Assembly (NCBI GenBank): GCA_021824565.1
Contig: JAKAKL010000071.1
Span: 1 to 34,370, forward strand
DNA: 34,370 nt
Direction: 5' to 3'
From: Bacteroidota bacterium
GTDB taxonomy: Bacteria > Bacteroidota > Ignavibacteria > Ignavibacteriales > Ignavibacteriaceae
The notes beneath the pieces were generated by a model. It was given only the letters and a program-made list of their open reading frames with translations, searched no databases and was not told the DNA's origin. The translations under genes were made by a program, and so were the position numbers. The first letter of the stretch is position 1. Each line of letters begins with the position of its first letter. Positions 8,429 through 16,724 of this stretch are shown piece after piece.

Positions 8429-10069
8429 TTAAAATCTATAATTAAATCCCGTCATGAACCTATTGTAAGTCGTCGCTCCGTTGAAATCTCCCTCATAATA
8501 AAAGTTAAAAAACAACGGACCTAAAATTCTTGTATATATTTGTCCATTAACCGACTTCTGAATAAACTTGCCGGCGTTAAATCCAAAGTTATATGATATG
8601 TTTGAATATCCAAGTGATATTGTTGTCGCATTAAACGGCAAATATTTATAAATAGTAGCGCCGTATATCGTACCGTCCTGGTAATTATTAAATACGCGGT
8701 TATAATTTAGGATCAATGTTATGTCGATAAAAGGTATCATAGATTCCGAGATAGAAGCGCCGAAATTTCTTGATGGTCTTACATCTCCTTTTTGATAGCT
8801 GTATCCGCCGTTCAGGTTAAGGAACAATCCGTTAACGGGTCTTAAGAAAAATCCAGCATGCAAACCCTGCCGCATCTCGTTGGTAAACAAGCTGTCGAGG
8901 AAGCTTTTAAATGTTTGATAGTAAACTACGTTCTTTCTCGCGTCGTATGAAAGATTAAGAGTAATAAACCTTGCCGGCGTGTACTCTGCGTTGAAGAATA
9001 AACTTGTAAGAGAAAAATTATTCTGCTGAACGTTGTTCATTTCCTGGAAAAGATCAACTTCGCTTGACAAGAAAAAATACAAATTATTAAAAGCGTTATC
9101 CGTATGCTGGAAATAAAGAAACCTTCTGTCCGTTTTGCCGTGATTCATCTGCTGGAATAAAGCTAAAGTTGTCTGCATAACTCCGCTGTTAACAGAATCG
9201 GTTCTATTAATATATCCGCCGTATTCAAACAACTGCGAATTCAAACCCATGTTATAAAAATCCGGTCGCGATCCGATTATTCCGCCTAATGCGAAGTTCC
9301 CTAAATTCTTTTCCCCCTGCAGTCCGTCGATCGGTCCTACGCTTGAAACATTATAATTCATATGCCGACCGAACCATACATTGTATGAGCTGGTTTTATA
9401 TCCGAAAGACAAATCATAGATTTTTAGATTGTTGAAAACGTTCGCCTTAACGTCCCTCCATTCAGAACTCATGTAAGAAAGATTCATATAGTTGGAAAAA
9501 TAAAACGGGCTGCCTCCAATATTTTCAGCATTCATGTTTAAAGTATAATCCCATCTTTGAATTCCAACACTGTTCGGATAGTTGGCATAATTTGAAAATG
9601 AGTTCGCATTGAAACTGCCGTAAAAATTTCTTCTGTTAGTCGGCACCGCAAACTTATCCACCTTCTTTACTGTTTGTGTATTTGATGCTTGAACAAGATT
9701 TGTATCCTTTTCGCTTCCTGCAGATAATGTTTGTTTTTCATTTGTTGTTTCCGCTTTGCCGACATAAGCAAATAATACATCTCCTACTTTTATTTCCTCT
9801 TTACCGATCTTCTCACCCGAAATGGATTTCGATGAAATATATTTTACTATCATAACCGGTACATTTTCTCTATCGTGCTCATAATAAAGAGTATCGCCGA
9901 CAGATATTCCATCGGTATTTTCAAACATCAAATAAATATTCTGAGGAGTTATGAAAGATACTTTACCTTCCTTTTTAACTACCTGCTTCTCACGTGCATA
10001 AACTGCGGCACACAATGCTAATAAAATTAAAGCTGTTGTCTTAAACATTTTTTCCAAATTTTTATTCAT
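8429..10069 (-). CDS. Outer-membrane beta-barrel protein of the multihaem cluster
   Basis: From ATG 10069 the protein is 546 residues; an in-frame extension to 10105 would precede the signal peptide and is unlikely. A signal peptide (KTTALILLALCAAVYA) is followed by a small beta domain (about residues 15-105; GISVGDTLYY and KVGDVLFAYV look like SH3/barwin-type turns), a linker, and then about 400 residues of alternating amphipathic strands rich in Tyr/Asn/Phe. It ends in NYRF, with the terminal Phe typical of barrels inserted by the BAM machinery. No Cys remains after the signal peptide and there is no haem motif. It starts nine bases after the 31-haem cytochrome stop. By analogy with porin-cytochrome conduits (MtrB, PCC) it may hold a cytochrome across the outer membrane, but I see no sequence link to those families. 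Confidence 0.75.
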   Translation of the reverse strand: MNKNLEKMFKTTALILLALCAAVYAREKQVVKKEGKVSFITPQNIYLMFENTDGISVGDTLYYEHDRENVPVMIVKYISSKSISGEKIGKEEIKVGDVLFAYVGKAETTNEKQTLSAGSEKDTNLVQASNTQTVKKVDKFAVPTNRRNFYGSFNANSFSNYANYPNSVGIQRWDYTLNMNAENIGGSPFYFSNYMNLSYMSSEWRDVKANVFNNLKIYDLSFGYKTSSYNVWFGRHMNYNVSSVGPIDGLQGEKNLGNFALGGIIGSRPDFYNMGLNSQLFEYGGYINRTDSVNSGVMQTTLALFQQMNHGKTDRRFLYFQHTDNAFNNLYFFLSSEVDLFQEMNNVQQNNFSLTSLFFNAEYTPARFITLNLSYDARKNVVYYQTFKSFLDSLFTNEMRQGLHAGFFLRPVNGLFLNLNGGYSYQKGDVRPSRNFGASISESMIPFIDITLILNYNRVFNNYQDGTIYGATIYKYLPFNATTISLGYSNISYNFGFNAGKFIQKSVNGQIYTRILGPLFFNFYYEGDFNGATTYNRFMTGFNYRF

Positions 10070-10077
10070 AAAAAATT

Positions 10078-12372
10078 CTAATCTCCTTGCCCGGTCGGAT
10101 GACATGTATAGCAGTCTTCATTCTGATGATGAGCGTCTTTATGACAAATTGCATTGCATGAATGGGCTGCGAAATTTGAAATTGTTTGATGGCAGTTTGC
10201 ACATGCAGTGTTGTGACTCCCTGTAAGCGGGAAGTACATAGTATGATTGAATGTTGACGGCGTCCAGGCTGTAGTTGTATGGCATTGTGTACAATCCGTC
10301 GGATAACCTGCCGATTGATGCGGAGGATTCGTTGTTCCAGCATAATCCGCAGTATGACATGTATAGCATAGAGTAGACGTTCCTGATACGCTTCCTTTAT
10401 GACATGACTCGCAGCTTATCGTTGTGTGGAAACCTGTAAGTGCAAATCCAGTTGTCGCATGATTGAATGTTGTTGTTGTAAACGGCGCCGCTATACTATG
10501 ACAGTCGCCGCATGTCTGAGGTAATCCCGCTGCTACATGGTTTACTGGTGTTGCCGCTGCATTATAATCTTTCAAATGGCATGATACACAGGCTGTTGAT
10601 GTATTTATATAACCTGACGTATGGCATTGTGCACATTGCAAATTCGCGTGCTCTCCAGTCAGAGGAAATCCTAACGCCGTATGGTCTACCGATGCTCCAT
10701 CCCAGTTTGTTGTTGTATGACACTGAGAACATGTGTGTGAAAATCCCTGCGCTGCATGATTTGGGTCTGTTGTTCCTGCATAATCTGCAGCATGGCATGA
10801 GTAGCAGTCTGTTGGTGTTCCTGATACGCTTCCTTTATGACATGACTCGCAGCTTATCGTTGTGTGGAAACCTGTAAGTGCAAATCCCGTTGTCGAATGA
10901 TTGAATGTTGTTGTTGTAAATGGCGCCGCTATACTATGACAGTCGCCGCATGTCTGAGGTAATCCCGCTGCTACATGGTTTACTGGTGTTGCCGCTGCAT
11001 TATAATCTTTCAAATGGCATGACACACAAGCTGTAGAAGTATTTATATAACCTGACGTATGGCATTGTGCACACTGCAGATTCGCGTGCTCTCCGGTCAA
11101 CGGGAATCCTAACGCCGTATGGTCTACCGATGCTCCATCCCAGTTTGTTGTTGTATGACACTGAGAACATGTGTGTGAAAATCCCTGCGCTGCATGATTT
11201 GGGTCTGTTGTTCCTGCATAATCTGCAGCATGGCATGAGTAGCAGTCTGTTGGTGTTCCTGATACGCTTCCTTTATGACATGACTCGCAGCTTATCGTTG
11301 TGTGGAAACCTGTAAGTGCAAATCCCGTTGTCGAATGATTGAATGTTGTTGTTGTAAATGGCGCCGCTATACTATGACAGTCGCCGCATGTCTGAGGTAA
11401 TCCCGCTGCTACATGGTTTACTGGTGTTGCCGCTGCATTATAATCTTTCAAATGGCATGACACACAAGCTGCAGAAGTATTTGTATAACCAGATGCATGA
11501 CACTGTGCGCATTGTAAATTTGCATGCACCCCGGTAAGAGGGAACCCGGTATCGTTATGATTAAACTTTGCCGCCGCAATTAAAGATGTAAAGCTCATAG
11601 TGTTGTGACAGTCTACGCAGTTCGTAGAAAAGTTAGCAGCAATGTGATCCGGATTTTTAGCAGTTAAATAATTTTGTTTATGACATGAATAGCAATCGGT
11701 TGTTAATCCTTTAAAGTTACTTCCCGGGGCGTGGCATGCAAAGCAATTTTGAATATTATGTCCGCCTACAAGCGGGAAAAAGCTATGGTCAAAATTTGTA
11801 TTGCCCCAATTGAAGTCCGTTAAATTATGGCATGTCTGGCAGTCTGTTGAAAAATTAGCCTGGATATGATTTGGAGCTGTTGTTGCGAGATATTGCTGCT
11901 TATGACAGCTATAACAGGAAACGCTCTGTGCGGGAAAATATAAATTAGCATAACCTGAATGACAACTCTGGCAATCAACATTTAAGTGCACGCCCATTAA
12001 AGGAAACCTGCCGTTCTGATGTATCTGGATAATGTTTACAACTATCCACGAATCAGTGTTGTGGCATTGAACGCAATTTGTTCCAACACTTTTTTGATGG
12101 ACATCTTTATGGCACGATATACATTGAGATTTTACTTCCGAAAACACAAGACTTTTATGGCATGATTGGCAGCTAACGGAAGCATGCTGCCCAGTAAGCT
12201 TAAAAGCTGTTTCAGCATTGTGATCAAATTTTATATCCTTGGGAATTATTTTCCAATTTGATGATTCATGGCAGTTCGCACAATCAATCTTAAGTAAATT
12301 ACCATGAGGCGATTGTGCTAATATCCCCACCGAACAAATCAACACAAACATTATGCATGACAAGCTGCGCAT
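10078..12372 (-). CDS. Very large multihaem cytochrome c (30 CxxCH plus one CxxxCH)
   Basis: The protein is 764 residues, beginning with a signal peptide (MRSLSCIMFVLICSVGILAQ). I count 30 CxxCH motifs and one CxxxCH (CNAICH, near the C-terminus), about one haem per 25 residues, a density that implies closely stacked haems. Ten segments follow FxHxxTxFxLxGxHxxxxCxxCH, where the extra His residues are natural distal ligands. Residues about 288-720 are built from nearly identical 146-residue, six-haem units (2.9 copies). It is rich in Thr/Ala/Asn/Gly between haems, as expected for an exported protein. No lipobox, T9SS domain or membrane segment beyond the signal is seen. The start overlaps the previous cytochrome gene by 22 bases; an alternative ATG at 12351 would sit in TAATG with its stop. 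The likely role is an extracellular or periplasmic electron wire. Confidence 0.9.
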   Translation of the reverse strand: MRSLSCIMFVLICSVGILAQSPHGNLLKIDCANCHESSNWKIIPKDIKFDHNAETAFKLTGQHASVSCQSCHKSLVFSEVKSQCISCHKDVHQKSVGTNCVQCHNTDSWIVVNIIQIHQNGRFPLMGVHLNVDCQSCHSGYANLYFPAQSVSCYSCHKQQYLATTAPNHIQANFSTDCQTCHNLTDFNWGNTNFDHSFFPLVGGHNIQNCFACHAPGSNFKGLTTDCYSCHKQNYLTAKNPDHIAANFSTNCVDCHNTMSFTSLIAAAKFNHNDTGFPLTGVHANLQCAQCHASGYTNTSAACVSCHLKDYNAAATPVNHVAAGLPQTCGDCHSIAAPFTTTTFNHSTTGFALTGFHTTISCESCHKGSVSGTPTDCYSCHAADYAGTTDPNHAAQGFSHTCSQCHTTTNWDGASVDHTALGFPLTGEHANLQCAQCHTSGYINTSTACVSCHLKDYNAAATPVNHVAAGLPQTCGDCHSIAAPFTTTTFNHSTTGFALTGFHTTISCESCHKGSVSGTPTDCYSCHAADYAGTTDPNHAAQGFSHTCSQCHTTTNWDGASVDHTALGFPLTGEHANLQCAQCHTSGYINTSTACVSCHLKDYNAAATPVNHVAAGLPQTCGDCHSIAAPFTTTTFNHATTGFALTGFHTTISCESCHKGSVSGTSTLCYTCHTADYAGTTNPPHQSAGYPTDCTQCHTTTAWTPSTFNHTMYFPLTGSHNTACANCHQTISNFAAHSCNAICHKDAHHQNEDCYTCHPTGQGD
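10213..11511 (-). repeat. 438-bp in-frame tandem repeat inside the cytochrome gene (2.9 copies)
   Basis: Units run 11511-11074, 11073-10636 and 10635-about 10213, each starting at the first Cys of CAQCH. Units 1 and 2 are almost identical at the DNA level. Unit 3 matches up to CESCHKGSVSG and then diverges. Each complete unit carries six haem motifs: CAQCH, CVSCH, CGDCH, CESCH, CYSCH and CSQCH. Confidence 0.93.
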
Positions 12373-13970
12373 TTGAAATCTCTCAGTTTATATTGTATAA
12401 AAACATTTCCATTATTTGTAACCTTCCTGTGGCATGAAAAGCACGGTACTTTCTCGTGAGCCCCTTTCAACGGGAAATTGGTTTTTTCGTGATTAAATTT
12501 TAAAGGTTTCCAGTTTTCAAATTCATGACAGTTTTCGCAGACTGACGCAGTGCCTTTTTTCTCAGAGTCGAATTGTCCAAAGTGAATATCATTATGGCAT
12601 GTTGTACAATCTGAATTCAGAGAAGCGAATTTAAAAGATATTTTCCCAAACTCATTTTTTATTTCATGGCATCCGCCGCAAGAAACAGAATCGTGTTTAC
12701 CTAGTAATTTAAAACCGGTTAAGTCATGATCGAAATTAATTTTGTTCCAATCATCGGTAACATGACATGATTCGCATTTATTATCGGGCAAAAACTTTTC
12801 TGTAAGTTCGGTTCCATGCACATTCTGATGACAATCAATGCATTTGAGCCCAATATTTTTAAAGTGCCATTGTTTGACGTTTGCTTTGTAATGGCATGAG
12901 AGACATGGAACGGCAAGGTGCGCGCCGCTCAATTTAAATTTTCCCTTATCATGATCTTGAATCGTAAATAAAGTTGTCTTAAAGCTATTAACATCATGGC
13001 AAACTTTACAGTCGGTAACAACATTGTTAACAGTAAATTCGCCAAAGTGAGCATCTTTATGGCAGTCGGTGCACTTTGCAAATTTTGGTTTTGAAAGCAA
13101 TTTTTTTCCATGACAGTCTGCGCACGAGACGCGGACGTGAGCGCCTTCGAGAGGGAATTTTGTTTTGCTGTGGTCGAAAGAATTTCTATTCATTACTTTG
13201 AAGGATTCCACGTTGTGGCATCTTGCACAGTTATCTCCAAATTGTCCTTTGTGAATATCTTTATGACATGGTTCGCAATTTTTAAATTGAAGACCCACAA
13301 ACTTTTGAAAGAGTTTGCCGTGCAAAGTTTCTTTCACGTGGCATTTAATGCATTCAACTTTTGCATGCGCGCCGCTTAATTTAAATTTTGCATTATCGTG
13401 ATTGAACAAAGCAGCCGGCTGAAATTTAACTGTGTTGTGGCACGAAGCGCAGTTACTGCCAAGAGTATTTTGATGCACGTCTTGATGGCATGTTACGCAA
13501 TTAGTGCTAAGACCAAGGTACGTTCCGGTTCTTTTCTCAAAGAGAGAATTAGTTATAAATTTTGCTTGATGACATTCTTCGCATTTTAATTGAGAATGTT
13601 TTCCTTCCAACTTAAAACCGGTTTTATTATGATCAAACTTATCCGGGAAAAAATTAATTATTCTGAAGCTCCGTCCATGATGCTCGCTGTGGCAATCCCA
13701 GCAATTTTTTCCTTCCACTTCAGGGCTAACGTGGTAACCTTCATTCTTATCAATCATAGCTTTTATTTCGGTGTGGCAGGCAAGACAGCGGGAGTTTTCT
13801 AATTGTTTTCCAAGCACATGGCACTTCGTGCAGTTGCTTAATCCCTCAAGCTTTGCATGAGCAAAAGTAAGATCGCCTGGAGAAATTTGAGCATGTATTT
13901 TTGATGTAAAAGACAATAACACCATAGCTATATATAAAATATTTTTTAGAGATTTAATTTTAATCTTCAT
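12351..13970 (-). CDS. 20-haem cytochrome c
   Basis: The protein is 539 residues with a signal peptide (MKIKIKSLKNILYIAMVLLS to KIHAQ) and 20 CxxCH motifs. Six copies of the block FDHxxTxFxLxGxHxxxxCxxCH are seen, for example FDHNKTGFKLEGKH before CEECH. They alternate with CxxCHxDxHxGxF blocks (CHKDIHKGQF, CHKDAHFGEF, CHNDIHFGQF), so the fold is probably a chain of two- to three-haem cytochrome c7/c3-like modules. It is Lys-rich, unlike the Thr/Ala-rich partner. The protein stops one residue after the last haem motif (CAACHA). The start overlaps the oxidoreductase gene by 11 bases and the end overlaps the next cytochrome by 22, so the three are translationally linked. A periplasmic electron carrier is the likely role. 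Confidence 0.9.
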   Translation of the reverse strand: MKIKIKSLKNILYIAMVLLSFTSKIHAQISPGDLTFAHAKLEGLSNCTKCHVLGKQLENSRCLACHTEIKAMIDKNEGYHVSPEVEGKNCWDCHSEHHGRSFRIINFFPDKFDHNKTGFKLEGKHSQLKCEECHQAKFITNSLFEKRTGTYLGLSTNCVTCHQDVHQNTLGSNCASCHNTVKFQPAALFNHDNAKFKLSGAHAKVECIKCHVKETLHGKLFQKFVGLQFKNCEPCHKDIHKGQFGDNCARCHNVESFKVMNRNSFDHSKTKFPLEGAHVRVSCADCHGKKLLSKPKFAKCTDCHKDAHFGEFTVNNVVTDCKVCHDVNSFKTTLFTIQDHDKGKFKLSGAHLAVPCLSCHYKANVKQWHFKNIGLKCIDCHQNVHGTELTEKFLPDNKCESCHVTDDWNKINFDHDLTGFKLLGKHDSVSCGGCHEIKNEFGKISFKFASLNSDCTTCHNDIHFGQFDSEKKGTASVCENCHEFENWKPLKFNHEKTNFPLKGAHEKVPCFSCHRKVTNNGNVFIQYKLRDFKCAACHA

Positions 13971-15300
13971 GCTTTAAGATAGCTTCGCCGAATTTTTTAG
14001 TAATATTAATTCCTGTTTTCTGTAGAAAGTCTGTTGGAAGCAGTCCGCCGGCCAAGACATAGACAAGATCGTTCTCGAGTTCGAGTATTTGATCCGAGTT
14101 ATTAATTGTAAGAATAACTTTATCTTCAAATATTTCTTTTACGTTTGAGTTAAAAATTATTTCAACTTTATTTTGTGATGCAGCTTCTGTAATATTTTCC
14201 TGATTTCTTGGTTTTATCCTTGAGAAGTTTTCGCCTCTGTAAGAAAGAGTAACTTTGTTGCCGCCCTCATGGCAAAGCATCAGCGCAGCCTCAATAGCCG
14301 AATCTCCGCCACCAACGACGAGTATTTTTTTGTCCAAGATCATTTCAGGTTCAAGAAGACGGTAAGCAACCTTTTCTTTTCCTTCACCGGGAACGCCAAG
14401 CTTACGCGGAGAACCGCGCCGTCCGATAGCAATAACGACTCCTTTGGAAGTGTATGTTCCCTTAGAAGATTTAACTTCAAAATAATTTTGCTTTCTTTCA
14501 ATAGATTCAACTTTTTCATTTTCGTTTACAGTAATATTATTCTCTTTTAATATTGAACGCCAAAGTTCGAGGAGTTCCGGTTTTGAAGTTTCTTTCATTT
14601 TTATTTTACCGTGCATTGGAAGTTCAACAGGAGAGGTCATAATTAATTTTGCACGCGGAAAGTTATAAACGGTGCCTCCCAAAGTATCCTGTTCCAGGGT
14701 TAGGAAATTAAGATTATTTTTAAAAGCTGTTAAGGATGCTGCTATGCCAGCCGGTCCAGCACCAACTATGATAAGGTCATGATCTGTTTTAACCCGTTTG
14801 TCCATTTTCTTGGTAAAGAAATTAACTGCTTGTTTTCCCTGTTCGATTGCATTTTTTATTAATCCCATACCGCCCAATTCTCCTGCAATGTAAAGACCAG
14901 GAATATTCGATTCATATTCCTGGCTGACATGCGGAAGATCGACCCCTCTTTTTTCAGTGCCGATACAAAGTGTAATTGCATTAAGCGGGCAAGCATGAAA
15001 ACAAGCTCCGTGCCCGACACAACGGGATGCATTTATAACATGCGCCTGCCCGTCGACTATTCCTATAATGTCCTGTTCGGGACAAGCAGTAATACATGCA
15101 CCGCTTCCTATACATCTATTAAGATCTACTACAGGATGAAGTGAAACCGGTTCGTGGAATCCCAGCTTTTTTGCGGTTTCAATTTTAGAGATTGTTACCT
15201 TGCTTGCCTGATAATGTTTTCTTAAATACCATAAGAGTATTGTAGCCGTAAATAATAGTACAAAGAAATAAGTTGTATAGTTTTCAATTACAGTTTCCAT
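13960..15300 (-). CDS. Membrane-anchored Fe-S and FAD/NAD(P)-binding oxidoreductase
   Basis: The protein is 446 residues. Domain order: one membrane helix (about 8-26); two ferredoxin-like cluster motifs, C63-x5-C69-x3-C73-P and C94-x5-C100-x3-C104-P; a short GLYIAGELGG segment (about 135-144); then a thioredoxin-reductase-like fold with an FAD dinucleotide motif GAGPAG (180-185) and an NAD(P) motif VGGGDSAIEAA. The canonical second Cys of each cluster motif is Ser66 and His97. No CxxC redox pair is present in the flavin part, so it is not a thioredoxin reductase. It lies between a cytochrome b-like gene and two giant cytochromes, which suggests electron exchange between NAD(P)H or ferredoxin and the haem chain. 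Direction and partner are inference. Confidence 0.85.
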   Translation of the reverse strand: METVIENYTTYFFVLLFTATILLWYLRKHYQASKVTISKIETAKKLGFHEPVSLHPVVDLNRCIGSGACITACPEQDIIGIVDGQAHVINASRCVGHGACFHACPLNAITLCIGTEKRGVDLPHVSQEYESNIPGLYIAGELGGMGLIKNAIEQGKQAVNFFTKKMDKRVKTDHDLIIVGAGPAGIAASLTAFKNNLNFLTLEQDTLGGTVYNFPRAKLIMTSPVELPMHGKIKMKETSKPELLELWRSILKENNITVNENEKVESIERKQNYFEVKSSKGTYTSKGVVIAIGRRGSPRKLGVPGEGKEKVAYRLLEPEMILDKKILVVGGGDSAIEAALMLCHEGGNKVTLSYRGENFSRIKPRNQENITEAASQNKVEIIFNSNVKEIFEDKVILTINNSDQILELENDLVYVLAGGLLPTDFLQKTGINITKKFGEAILKHED

Positions 15301-15416
15301 CTATAATCTGATTTTGATAAATGTATATCGAAAGTTCTGATGTACCTTCGATTCAAAATTTTTGAAACTGAATGCTCTAGCAGACTTACATATTTCAATG
15401 TAGAATTTATTTCATA

Positions 15417-16292
15417 TCAGAATATCCACTTATATCCAAAAGCTACAGTAACGCCAATATGAATAAACATAATAACAAACATAAGAATGGCAAAAGGCAA
15501 ATGAACAACGTGCCAATATCTGAAAAATTTTAACATGGTTTTCAAGAGTCCTATTCTTCGCGAAATAATCAGCTTTGCTTTAGCTGCCTTTAATATATTA
15601 TTTCGCTGGGGCTTCGGGACTCCCGCAAGAGTCAATTCATGTTTCAGCCTGTGAATTACACTTTTTATACCAAAAAAATCTTTTAGTATAAAGATGACTC
15701 CAACTTTTAATTTTATATTATTATATCGTTTAAGAGATGAATATTCCTCAATTTCCAAGAAAATTTTTTCGGGGATTTTATATACATCTTTTAATTGGTG
15801 CGAAAGATTTTCGTTTTCTGAATTTAATTCATCCATACTTATCATTTGTCCCTGAATCGTATGAGGTATCTGGACGTAAAGAACTCTGCCAATAATTCCG
15901 CTTAGCACAACTGCTGTCATACTCCAAAAACTTACAGCCACTATGCCTCCGAATTTAAAAGCAGTATGGAAAAGGACAAATATTGGTCCGAGAGTGCATA
16001 GGAAAATGTGAAGTTCAAGCCAATTCTTTAAATATCCAAAGTGAAGAAAATATCTAATTCTTTTTCGTATCATATAGACAGCTACGCCGACAATCATCAT
16101 AAAACTGCCAAGTACTCCTAATCCCTGACCAATAAGTCCGCTGGGTTTTAATAAGATGTCCTGGGAATTAAAAAAACGAGTTACAAGCGGTGTTGTGTAA
16201 TATTGATAACCATTTATAGCTAAGAAAAGTGTGGAGATGATGCCGATGATAAAAAAAGATGAGACGTAAATAGCATGAAGTTTTTTATTCAT
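15417..16292 (-). CDS. Diheme cytochrome b-like membrane protein
   Basis: The protein is 291 residues with about five membrane helices (about 8-28, 56-75, 92-113, 116-140, 262-285) and a charged cytoplasmic-type stretch (145-255) between the last two. His pairs are spaced 14 apart in two helices, H95/H109 and H264/H278. This spacing is the hallmark of two stacked b haems in the cytochrome b, ferric reductase and NOX families. Further His at 84, 144 and 261 may serve quinone or haem contacts. It is the first gene of the cytochrome cluster, 116 bases before the Fe-S/flavin gene. The likely task is moving electrons between the quinone pool or cytoplasmic flavin and the periplasmic cytochromes. 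No close named family is recognised. Confidence 0.7.
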   Translation of the reverse strand: MNKKLHAIYVSSFFIIGIISTLFLAINGYQYYTTPLVTRFFNSQDILLKPSGLIGQGLGVLGSFMMIVGVAVYMIRKRIRYFLHFGYLKNWLELHIFLCTLGPIFVLFHTAFKFGGIVAVSFWSMTAVVLSGIIGRVLYVQIPHTIQGQMISMDELNSENENLSHQLKDVYKIPEKIFLEIEEYSSLKRYNNIKLKVGVIFILKDFFGIKSVIHRLKHELTLAGVPKPQRNNILKAAKAKLIISRRIGLLKTMLKFFRYWHVVHLPFAILMFVIMFIHIGVTVAFGYKWIF

Positions 16293-16345
16293 TTAAAATT
16301 CGAAATAATATTTTACAGAATAATTGTTTATGCTAACTTAAAGTA

Positions 16346-16375
16346 GGCGGTTAGAAATAACCGCCCATTTTTTTT
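16346..16375 (+). terminator. Strong hairpin with T-tract in plus orientation, between two minus-strand genes
   Basis: GGCGGTTA-GAAA-TAACCGCC is followed by CA and eight T on the plus strand. No plus-strand gene lies upstream. On the minus strand the hairpin is not followed by a T-run but still lies between the ABM-like gene and the cytochrome b gene, where it could separate transcripts or protect a 3' end. Confidence 0.5.
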
Positions 16376-16385
16376 GAACCATCAA

Positions 16386-16691
16386 TCAAACTTGATCGAT
16401 CTCATACAGAGTGGAATACTTTGTTGAATTTTCAACTGTAAGGTCGTTCAGCTTTGCGACAAGAATATTAATCCTTTCATCCTGATTATCATCAAAGGCT
16501 TCATAAGACTCAACCGATGAGAAGGAATATATTTCTTCATAGTGATTTGCTTTCCCTTTGTTTTCGTAAATGGAATAGCTTTCCAATCCATCTGCCTTAA
16601 CAAGGTTTTTCAGTTCTTTGATGACAGTTAAAAATTCATCATTTTTATTTGCTTTAAGTTCATATTGAATTGTGAAAATTACTTTGGGCAT
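16386..16691 (-). CDS. Small ABM-like (dimeric alpha/beta barrel) protein
   Basis: The protein is 101 residues with no signal peptide and GGAG eight bases before the ATG. The pattern of beta strand (KVIFTIQYELK), helix (NDEFLTVIKELKNLV), strand (SYSIYENKG), strand (HYEEIYSFSS), helix and final strand matches the antibiotic-biosynthesis-monooxygenase/ferredoxin-like barrel superfamily. These proteins act as small oxygenases, haem-degrading enzymes or simple dimers; no catalytic residues can be assigned here. Its neighbour upstream is DapF, 33 bases away, so the two may be co-transcribed. Confidence 0.5.
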   Translation of the reverse strand: MPKVIFTIQYELKANKNDEFLTVIKELKNLVKADGLESYSIYENKGKANHYEEIYSFSSVESYEAFDDNQDERINILVAKLNDLTVENSTKYSTLYEIDQV

Positions 16692-16724
16692 TTATACTCC
16701 ATATTATTTAGGATTTTTTTTATT

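Noticed and set aside
10562-11315. Additional small genes in alternate frames (both strands) within the large cytochrome
   Set aside because: They recur exactly every 438 bases and are shadows of the tandem repeat; no start signals.
12351-12372. The two giant cytochromes as one 51-haem gene split by a frameshift
   Set aside because: The second protein starts with its own signal peptide, and its composition differs sharply from the first.
13960-15300. Thioredoxin reductase
   Set aside because: The redox-active CxxC is absent, and there are ferredoxin motifs and a membrane anchor.
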